Of a stretch of DNA of 9,828 nt, positions 1 to 6,742 are shown piece after piece. Source of the DNA: Bacteroidales bacterium. GTDB lineage: Bacteria; Bacteroidota; Bacteroidia; Bacteroidales; NBLH01. Below the pieces are notes generated by a model, which worked only from the letters and a program-made list of their open reading frames with translations, was not told where the DNA came from and did not search any database. Location of the stretch: contig JAOZNO010000089.1 in NCBI GenBank assembly GCA_029933755.1, positions 1-9,828 of the forward strand, given 5' to 3'. Numbering within the stretch: the first letter of the stretch is position 1; each line of letters starts with the position of its first letter. Position numbers and translations under genes: made by a program.

Positions 1-51
1 CTGTAATTATTAGGCGCGTTTTTTTGTTTTTACATCTATAATAAAGGTGGC

Positions 52-160
52 CTCTAAAAATTCAAAGTTTAAGGCTTTCAAATTTCTCAAAGCTCAAGGT
101 TACTACTGTAAATGAGTGTTTTGAAAAATTTGAGTAACGCAGAAATTTGGATTATTAGAG
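52..160. repeat. Long imperfect inverted repeat, MITE-like (element A)
   Basis: The left arm (52-91) pairs with the right arm (120-160) around a loop of about 28 nt. The outer 19 positions (52-70 against the reverse complement of 142-160) match at 15. After a stretch of weaker pairing and a 1-nt shift, TCAAATTT (78-85) pairs with AAATTTGA (126-133), and TCAAA continues inward. Both outer ends begin CTCTAA. No convincing flanking target duplication is visible, so this could be a decayed miniature transposon, a dispersed palindromic repeat or simply a structured leader. The stretch 43-79 also resembles 2510-2546 downstream of the first gene (25 of 37 positions, ungapped). The rest of 1-235 shows no gene. 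Confidence 0.5.
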
Positions 161-235
161 CTTGCCTAAAATTAAAGAGTTAAATATTAATGTATAGAAA
201 TCAAAAATAACGAAGCAATTAAATTACCAAACACA

Positions 236-243
236 TAATTTTG
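236..243 (+). promoter_or_regulatory. Candidate Bacteroidota -7 promoter element
   Basis: TAATTTTG matches the TANNTTTG -7 consensus known for Bacteroidota sigma factor promoters. It lies 29 nt upstream of the ATG at 273, which would give a short leader of about 20 nt. No clear TTG-type -33 element is seen 17-23 nt upstream, so the call rests on the -7 element and on position alone. Confidence 0.4.
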
Positions 244-272
244 GAAACAATAAATTTTTTGTAATTTTTAAA

Positions 273-2507
273 ATGAAAAAAATGAAAAAACTACTAATTA
301 TTCTAAATATTATAATATCAACAGCTGTAATTGCACAAAGTTATAATGACAAACCTTTTATTCAGGATTATGCTGACAAATTTGAATTAAGTCAGGAACT
401 TAATAATACTAAATTGTTACAGGTCAGAAGCGATAGAAATAAACTAGTCAATATCATTTCTACAGAAGGTCTTTTATACCTTGGAGAAAAAAAAATAACT
501 AAAAATAATCTTTATCGACCATTTGATAATATGAAAATTATTGCTATTGATCGATATAAAGATCAATTTGTTTATCTTACTAAAAATGCTGTCCTGAGTA
601 ATTCATGGGCAGGTAAATTTTTTATCGCACATGAAATAAAAAATCCTACAAAATTTCTTGTTGTTGATAATTTCACCACACTTATTGCTGCAAAATCTGA
701 AATAGCCTTATTCAAAGAAGCTAAGAAAGTCTGGGGGAAATCTATAGAAAATTTTAATCCTATAAAACTAATAAATGACAAAAATGGGGACCGTTTTTTA
801 ATCCTAACGGACAATGGAGTTTATCAGCTTAAAAACAAAAATAATAATTTATCAAAAATTTACAAGCATGATAAGCTAACAGCAATGACCCTACATAATA
901 ATAAAATAATACTTGGAACAAGTAATGGTATTATCGAACTCGATGCTAAATCATTCAAAGCATCTGAACTAAATAACAAATTACCATATAATGATATAAC
1001 TGTACTTGAAAATATTGATAATGTTTTGTGGTTTGGATCAAAATACGGTGCATTCAAACTTCGCAAAGACCTGTCTACCGGACAGGCAGGTGGAAAATAC
1101 GATTATTATGCATCAAAACGCTGGCTTGTTGATAACGAAGTTGTTGATATTGCAAAAGGACCTAAGAATAGTGTAGTTGTACTTAGTAAAAAAGGTTTAA
1201 GCCAAATCAACTTTATTGAAATGACTTTAGCACAAAAAGCAGACTATTTTCAAGAAATACAACGATTAAGACATATAAGATATGGTTTTACCGGAGCACT
1301 ATCACTAAAAATACCCGGTGATGTTTCATCAGGAGTGCTTCATGATACGGATAACGACGGACTATGGACATCAATGTATTTAGCAGCAGAATTATTCCGT
1401 TATGCCGTAACAAAATCTGAAGATGCAAAACTAAATGCCTACGAGGCTTTTGAAGCAATGGAGCGACTTACGGACATATCTGGAATAAGTGGTTTTCCGG
1501 CCAGAGCTTTTGAAAGAGAAGGTGTTGAATTAGATGAAGGGTCTAATGGTTTTTCTAAAGAGAAAATGATCGAATGGCAAAAAGAAAACGGAAAAACCTG
1601 GCAGTTTGATAAAACAGGAAGATGGAAATGGAAAGTATCAACAAGTAGTGATGAATCAGTTGGGCATTTTTTTGTCTATGACCTTTTTGCTCAGCTAGCA
1701 CCTGATCAGGAATGGAAAGATAAAGCTATTCGACTAATAAAACTACAAATGGATCACATAATTGAGAATGAGTGGCATCTTGTAACCTGGAATGGAAAAC
1801 CTACCAGATGGGGTAATTGGAGTCCGGAATACGTAAACGCTTTTCCTATAAATGTAGGAGATCGTCGTTTGAATTCTACCTTAATTTTAGCATTCTTGCA
1901 AACTGCATATCATTATACAGGTGATGAACTTTATAAAAAGAAAGCCTATGAGCTGATTGATAAGCATGGTTATGATGAAAATGCGAATCGTCCAGCAACA
2001 ATTATTGGTCATGTTGAAGGAGAATTTTTGAGTGACTCATGGAATCATTCTGATGACCAAATGTATTTTTTAACAATACCGGCCTTTGTAAATTATTCAT
2101 TTACAGATGAACAAAAACAAAAACATTTTGAAGCTGTAAAAAGTCATTGGAAAATTGAACGCTCTGAAAAAAACCCCCTTTGGAATTTCCTTTATGCGCT
2201 TAGTGGAGGTACAAATATTGATCTGGACGAATCAACTTGGTGGTTAAAAGAGTACCCTATGGATTTGGTTTTGTGGAGTATTGATAACACAAAAAGGAAT
2301 GACTTAGAAAAAATTGAACCGAATTTTAGAAAACAGACATATAAAGAGGTACTTCCACCTGATGAATGTCCTGTCCATTCTCATAATGGTGCATATCGTA
2401 ATAATTCAAGCAGTGCTGGGGTACGGGAAGATTCACCATACATTTGGTTATTACCCTACTGGGCAGGTAGATATATAGAGGCAATAAGTGCAGCTTCAAC
2501 AAAATAG
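273..2507 (+). CDS. Secreted protein with propeller-like N-terminus and predicted (alpha/alpha) toroid C-terminus, function unknown
   Basis: This is a 744-residue exported protein. Residues 1-22 form a signal peptide (Lys-rich start, hydrophobic core, Ala-Gln at the likely cleavage site). An in-frame ATG at 282 is an equally plausible start. Residues of about 25-315 contain repeated short strands of the WFGSKYGAFKL and GIIELD kind, as in two-component-regulator (Reg_prop-like) propeller blades. Residues of about 330-740 look helical. They carry HDTDNDGLWTSMY (357-369), TSSDESVGHFF (457-467) and GKPTRWGNWSP (508-518), plus a closing HSHNGAYRNNSSS stretch. I recognise this combination from uncharacterised proteins of glycan-degrading Bacteroidota and Planctomycetes and infer a six-hairpin glycosidase or lyase-like fold, but the reaction is not known to me. 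Residues 267-273 come from a GC-rich palindromic insertion. It is the first gene of the cluster, 160 nt before the GH2 gene. A polysaccharide lyase, a glycoside hydrolase or a non-catalytic binding role are all possible. Confidence 0.8.
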   Translation: MKKMKKLLIILNIIISTAVIAQSYNDKPFIQDYADKFELSQELNNTKLLQVRSDRNKLVNIISTEGLLYLGEKKITKNNLYRPFDNMKIIAIDRYKDQFVYLTKNAVLSNSWAGKFFIAHEIKNPTKFLVVDNFTTLIAAKSEIALFKEAKKVWGKSIENFNPIKLINDKNGDRFLILTDNGVYQLKNKNNNLSKIYKHDKLTAMTLHNNKIILGTSNGIIELDAKSFKASELNNKLPYNDITVLENIDNVLWFGSKYGAFKLRKDLSTGQAGGKYDYYASKRWLVDNEVVDIAKGPKNSVVVLSKKGLSQINFIEMTLAQKADYFQEIQRLRHIRYGFTGALSLKIPGDVSSGVLHDTDNDGLWTSMYLAAELFRYAVTKSEDAKLNAYEAFEAMERLTDISGISGFPARAFEREGVELDEGSNGFSKEKMIEWQKENGKTWQFDKTGRWKWKVSTSSDESVGHFFVYDLFAQLAPDQEWKDKAIRLIKLQMDHIIENEWHLVTWNGKPTRWGNWSPEYVNAFPINVGDRRLNSTLILAFLQTAYHYTGDELYKKKAYELIDKHGYDENANRPATIIGHVEGEFLSDSWNHSDDQMYFLTIPAFVNYSFTDEQKQKHFEAVKSHWKIERSEKNPLWNFLYALSGGTNIDLDESTWWLKEYPMDLVLWSIDNTKRNDLEKIEPNFRKQTYKEVLPPDECPVHSHNGAYRNNSSSAGVREDSPYIWLLPYWAGRYIEAISAASTK
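1069..1091. repeat. GC-rich palindromic repeat inside a coding sequence
   Basis: CCTGTC (1070-1075) and GACAGG (1081-1086) form a 6-bp stem with a 5-nt spacer, and outer ACCTG (1069-1073) also matches CAGGT (1087-1091). About 13 of the 21 bases at 1071-1091 are G or C, in an otherwise AT-rich gene. It stays in frame and encodes LSTGQAG (residues 267-273) between RKD and GKYDYY, so the sequence reads naturally if these seven residues are removed. Short palindromes of this CCTGCCTG...CAGGCAGG type are, as I recall, dispersed in many Bacteroidota genomes. Confidence 0.6.
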
Positions 2508-2509
2508 CT

Positions 2510-2624
2510 AAAGGCCACCTCTGATATTTAATATATTAGGGCTGTCTCAAATTATATATGCTAAGCGGGCATAAATTGTGCATTACACAAATAATCACAT
2601 AAGGAGTGTAGCTTATGCCCAGCC
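2510..2624. repeat. Intergenic repeat-like segment with hairpin (element B)
   Basis: The first part (2510-2546) aligns without gaps to 43-79 of the leader of the preceding gene at 25 of 37 positions, including AAAGG, CCTCT and GGCT blocks. Downstream, GGGCATAA (2567-2574) pairs perfectly with TTATGCCC (2613-2620), extended by GC/GC (2565-2566 with 2622-2623) across one bulged A. Within the loop, TTGTG (2576-2580) pairs with CACAA (2586-2590). GGGCTGTCTCAAA at 2539 resembles an insertion-sequence end, but no matching opposite end is found. It could be a decayed mobile element or a leader structure. Confidence 0.35.
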
Positions 2625-2671
2625 GAAGTATAAAAATCTTTTTCTTGTTTTTTAATTCTAAACTAAAATGA
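2615..2671 (+). CDS. Possible 18-codon leader ORF overlapping the GH2 start
   Basis: A good Shine-Dalgarno-like AAGGAG (2601-2606) is followed after 8 nt by ATG (2615). The reading frame encodes MPSRSIKIFFLFFNSKLK and stops at TGA (2669-2671), which overlaps the ATG of the GH2 gene as ATGA. The start codon lies in the right arm of the 2567-2620 hairpin, so folding could hide it. This geometry suits a leader peptide that couples translation to the GH2 gene. Against it, Bacteroidota rarely depend on Shine-Dalgarno pairing, and the peptide could instead be the remnant of a transposase start. Function is unknown and the call is tentative. Confidence 0.2.
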   Translation: MPSRSIKIFFLFFNSKLK

Positions 2672-5600
2672 AAAGCACTCAGTATATAATCATTTTATTA
2701 ACAAGCATTTTATTGCTTTCATTAGTTTGCTGCAAAAAACAAGAATTATCGTTCGACTGGGAAAATTCTGAAATTTTTAATATTAACAAAGAACCAGCGC
2801 ACAGTACAGCTATCCCATTTGCAAGTTTTGAACAAGCAAAGGAGGCTAATTGGACTAAATCTCCATTTTACAAACTACTGAATGGTAGCTGGAAATTCAA
2901 TTGGGTTTCAAAACCATCCAATCGTCCGAAGGATTTTTATAAGCCTGAATATGACATTACAAGTTGGAATGAAATTCCAGTTCCCGGGAATTGGCAAATG
3001 TATGGATATGGAATACCAATTTACACAAACACCGATTACCCTTTTGTAATAGTAGATCCGCCAAACATCCCACATGAAAACAATCCGGTTGGGTCGTACA
3101 GAAAAAACTTTTCAATACCTGATGACTGGAATAAAAGAGAAGTCTTTATTCATTTTGACGGTGTTAAATCAGCATTTTACATTTGGGTAAACGGTGAAAA
3201 AGTTGGATACAGTCAAGGCAGCATGACTCCCGCTGAATTTAACCTGAGTCCATTTCTAAAAAAAGGAGAGAATGTATTAGCTATAGAAGTCTATCGATGG
3301 TCAGATGGCAGCTATCTCGAAGATCAGGATATGTGGCGATTAAGTGGCATTTTTAGAGATGTTTATTTATTTTCAACTCCTAAAGTACATATAAGAGATT
3401 TTTTCGTTAAAACAGATTTGGATGAAAATTACAAGAATGCACAATTAACAATTGATGTAGAGCTGAAAAATTATTCAGATAAACATTTTGACAATCTATC
3501 ATTAGAAGCTGTATTATTAGATGATAAGGGAGATAGAGTATTCGAACTGATAAAAAAATCTAAGCTTGTTATTGCGAAGAATGATAAGTTGAAAATCCAA
3601 CTTGAACAATTTGTAAACAATCCTAAAAAATGGACTTCTGAAACACCAAATCTCTATCAGGTAATTTTACTGTTAAAAAATAGTAGTGGTGAGATTATTG
3701 AAACAACAGAAGCAAAAATTGGTTTCCGTGAAATTGAAATAAAAGACTCCCGCCTTTTGGTAAATGGTATTCCAATTTTACTAAAAGGGACAAATCGCCA
3801 TGAGATGCATCCAAAATTTGGCCAACATATTCCTCACGAAACAATGAAAGTTGATATTGAGTTAATGAAACAATTTAATATCAATACTGTGCGTACATCA
3901 CACTATCCAAATGATCCATACTGGTATCAGTTATGTGATAAGTACGGAATTTATCTGATTGATGAAGCAAATGTTGAATCGCATGGTGCTAATGGTATTT
4001 TACCACGAAGCGACCCTAAATGGACTTCAGCTGTAGTTGAAAGAATGAACAATATGGTTCAACGTGATAAAAATCATCCATCAATTATTATGTGGTCACT
4101 TGGAAATGAAGCAGGAATGGGTGATAATTTTTTCTCCATGAGAGACTATGTACATAAAGTTGATTCGTCACGCCCTGTACACTACGAAGGATATAACGAT
4201 GCTGCTGATGTTTATAGTAGAATGTATCCTTCAATAGAAAGTATGCTTGAATATGCTAATGGCAATAACCCAAAACCATATTTTATTTGTGAGTATCTTC
4301 ATGCTATGGGAAATAGTTGCGGAAATGCTCAGGAATACTGGGATGTTATAAAGTCTAATCCAAATTTTATTGGAGCATGTGTTTGGGACTGGGTAGATCA
4401 GGGTTTATATAAAACCGATGAAAATGGAATTGACTTTTTTGCTTATGGAGGAGATTTTGGCTCACCAGAAACTCCCAGCGATGGTAACTTCTGTGTGAAT
4501 GGATTAATTTTCCCGGATAGAACTTATTCAGCTAAATTATGGGAAATAAAAAAAGCATATCAAAATATTGCTATTGAAGCTATTGATTTATTAAAAGGAA
4601 AAGTCAAAATTAGAAATAAATTTAGTTTTACAAATCTTGATAAATATATTGCAAAATGGGAATTAACAGAAGATGGACTTGTAATTCAAAGTGGAGAAAT
4701 TGGAAAAATTAATCTTCATCCACTTAAAGACAAAGTAATTACAATTCCATTTAAGAAGATAAAGAACAAAGCTGGAGCTGAATATTGGCTAAAAGTCAGT
4801 TTTACAGAATCAAAAAAGACTCTTTGGGCAGATAGTGGACATGAAATTGCATGGGAGCAATTTAAAATCCCTTTTAAAAATAAAAACACTCATTATACGA
4901 ATACGATTTATTCAGCTCCTTTAGAATTTATTGATGGGGAAAATGATGTTGAAATTATTAGTGAAAAATTCAAAATTATATTTAATAAATCTTCCGGAAC
5001 AATTCAGTCTTATAACTACAATGGGAATGAATTCATTTCAAACAAGGAAGGAGTTTCAGGTGGTCCAAAACTGGATTTATACAGAGCTCCATTGGATAAT
5101 GACAGAATCATCAAAAATGACTGGGAAATATTTGGACTAAATAAAACAACACAACATGTTGATTCATTTATCGTAGAAATACTTGATGCAACAAAGATTC
5201 GGGTTAGGGTACAAATTAACAATCAAATGAATAATGAAAGTGGCCTCATCCTTAAATCTACATATACAATTTTAGGGAGTGGTGATATTTTTGCTGATAA
5301 CCAGATATTCCCTTATGGTAATTTGCCAGGTTTGGCTCAGCTAGGAGTATCATTTATAATTGCTCCGGAATTTAAAAATATTAGTTGGTACGGACGTGGC
5401 CCTTTTGAGAATTATACAGATCGGAAAACAGCTGCTGCAATAGGTCAATATTCGTCTACAGTAGCAGAGCAATATGTACCATACATTATGCCTCAGGCAA
5501 ATGGCAGCAAGCAAGATGTTCGATGGGCTTTACTCACAAATGAAAAAAATGAAGGTTTAATGATTATTAATCGCTCAGAACCTTTTGTTTTAAATGCATT

Positions 5601-6738
5601 ACATTATAGCCAAGATGATTTAGAAAAAGCAAAACATACTAACGAGTTAAAAATGCGTGATGAAATATATCTTAGTATTTCTGCTAATGAAAGAGGAGTT
5701 GGCAATGCAAGCTGTGGTCCGGAAATACTTGCACAATATGAAGTGAGAAGTAAACCAACTGTATTCAGTTACATTATTAGCCCATATAATTCAACAATGG
5801 GACAAGCAGGAAATATTGCAAGAGATTCTCGTGCAACAGCTATTCCATCAGCTCCTATGATTTTAAGAGATATTTATGGACTTGTCACTATTAATTCTTT
5901 ATTGCCTGACACAAAAACATATTACACATTAGACGGTACTGAACCAAGTCAGAAATCATTGAAATACGATAAACCTTTTGAACAAGTATCTTCTGCAAAC
6001 ATTAAAGCCATAGCATTTATAAAAGGAACAAAAAGTAGCACAACCGTTACAAATGTTAGCCAGTTACTGGTATTAAATCCAATTATTAATCCAAAAAATG
6101 TATATTTTGTTAATTCTGTCGCAATTACTTTAACTTCATTAATGTCTGGTACTGAGACTAGGTACACGCTTGATGGAAGTGAGCCCATTGAAACTTCATT
6201 ACTTTATAAAAGTTCAATTAAAATAGAAAAGACATCAACACTCAAACTTAGAGCTTTTAAAAAAGCTCATAAACCTAGTGCAATAATTAGTTCAAAGTAC
6301 GAGCTAGTAATACCAGGCCAAGGGCTTCAATACAAGTATTATGTTGGAAGGTGGGAACAAACACCAAACTATATAGAATTAACTGCTGATAAAACTGGAG
6401 TTATTGGACAATTTAATTTAGAAGAGATCGAAACAAACAAAGATTATTATGCTCTTTTGCTTATTGGCTTTATTAACATTGAAGAAACCGGGGAGTACAT
6501 CTTCTACTGTGGATCAAATGATGGAACTAAACTCTATATCAATAATAAACTTCTAATTGATAACGATGGTGGACATGGCTATCAGGAAAAGGATGGAAAA
6601 ATTAATTTGGACAAAGGGCAGCACAAAATTGAAGTACGATATTTTCAACAAGGTGGCGGACAAGAGTTAAAAGTATTCTGGCAAGGAAAAGAATTTAAAA
6701 AAAGAGAAATTACAAAACTGGATTTATCTAATAATTAG
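2668..6738 (+). CDS. GH2 LacZ-type beta-galactosidase lipoprotein with CHB_HEX_C repeats and PA14 domain
   Basis: It hydrolyses terminal non-reducing beta-galactosides or closely related glycosides with retention. Residues 1-22 are a lipoprotein-type signal (hydrophobic run, LVCC, then KKQE), so membrane anchoring is likely. Domains in order: sugar-binding jelly roll (about 55-235), Ig-like (237-355), TIM barrel (357-640), second Ig-like (650-745), beta-galactosidase small-chain domain (about 755-1045), two chitobiase-type C-terminal repeats with YTLDGTEP and YTLDGSEP near 1086 and 1166, and PA14 (about 1220-1350). The acid/base is E481 (GNEAGMG, LacZ E461) and the nucleophile E542 (CEYLHAMGNS, LacZ E537). 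Conserved LacZ residues include D221, H378, H412, E437, H439, W573 and F608. The LacZ W999 position reads GNASCGPE with C1016, so lactose-type aglycone stacking is absent. At 1356 residues it is about 330 longer than LacZ because of the added C-terminal domains. The true glycan is unknown. The next gene follows after 4 nt. Confidence 0.93.
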   Translation: MKSTQYIIILLTSILLLSLVCCKKQELSFDWENSEIFNINKEPAHSTAIPFASFEQAKEANWTKSPFYKLLNGSWKFNWVSKPSNRPKDFYKPEYDITSWNEIPVPGNWQMYGYGIPIYTNTDYPFVIVDPPNIPHENNPVGSYRKNFSIPDDWNKREVFIHFDGVKSAFYIWVNGEKVGYSQGSMTPAEFNLSPFLKKGENVLAIEVYRWSDGSYLEDQDMWRLSGIFRDVYLFSTPKVHIRDFFVKTDLDENYKNAQLTIDVELKNYSDKHFDNLSLEAVLLDDKGDRVFELIKKSKLVIAKNDKLKIQLEQFVNNPKKWTSETPNLYQVILLLKNSSGEIIETTEAKIGFREIEIKDSRLLVNGIPILLKGTNRHEMHPKFGQHIPHETMKVDIELMKQFNINTVRTSHYPNDPYWYQLCDKYGIYLIDEANVESHGANGILPRSDPKWTSAVVERMNNMVQRDKNHPSIIMWSLGNEAGMGDNFFSMRDYVHKVDSSRPVHYEGYNDAADVYSRMYPSIESMLEYANGNNPKPYFICEYLHAMGNSCGNAQEYWDVIKSNPNFIGACVWDWVDQGLYKTDENGIDFFAYGGDFGSPETPSDGNFCVNGLIFPDRTYSAKLWEIKKAYQNIAIEAIDLLKGKVKIRNKFSFTNLDKYIAKWELTEDGLVIQSGEIGKINLHPLKDKVITIPFKKIKNKAGAEYWLKVSFTESKKTLWADSGHEIAWEQFKIPFKNKNTHYTNTIYSAPLEFIDGENDVEIISEKFKIIFNKSSGTIQSYNYNGNEFISNKEGVSGGPKLDLYRAPLDNDRIIKNDWEIFGLNKTTQHVDSFIVEILDATKIRVRVQINNQMNNESGLILKSTYTILGSGDIFADNQIFPYGNLPGLAQLGVSFIIAPEFKNISWYGRGPFENYTDRKTAAAIGQYSSTVAEQYVPYIMPQANGSKQDVRWALLTNEKNEGLMIINRSEPFVLNALHYSQDDLEKAKHTNELKMRDEIYLSISANERGVGNASCGPEILAQYEVRSKPTVFSYIISPYNSTMGQAGNIARDSRATAIPSAPMILRDIYGLVTINSLLPDTKTYYTLDGTEPSQKSLKYDKPFEQVSSANIKAIAFIKGTKSSTTVTNVSQLLVLNPIINPKNVYFVNSVAITLTSLMSGTETRYTLDGSEPIETSLLYKSSIKIEKTSTLKLRAFKKAHKPSAIISSKYELVIPGQGLQYKYYVGRWEQTPNYIELTADKTGVIGQFNLEEIETNKDYYALLLIGFINIEETGEYIFYCGSNDGTKLYINNKLLIDNDGGHGYQEKDGKINLDKGQHKIEVRYFQQGGGQELKVFWQGKEFKKREITKLDLSNN

Positions 6739-6742
6739 AATT

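Noticed and set aside
1..30. GGCGCG followed by a T-run at the window start, like the right side of a rho-independent terminator.
   Set aside because: No complementary left arm is present within the window; the upstream sequence is missing, so it cannot be supported.
45..2520. AGGTGGCCT (45-53) is the exact reverse complement of AGGCCACCT (2512-2520), so the first gene could be read as the cargo of a transposon.
   Set aside because: Nine-base inverted matches are expected by chance in a window this size, the gene encodes no transposase, and the forward alignment of the two stretches explains the similarity better as two copies of a repeat.
5929..6190. The two YTLDG repeats as a DNA-level tandem repeat.
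   Set aside because: The similarity is at protein level (chitobiase-type domain repeat); the nucleotide sequences are well diverged.
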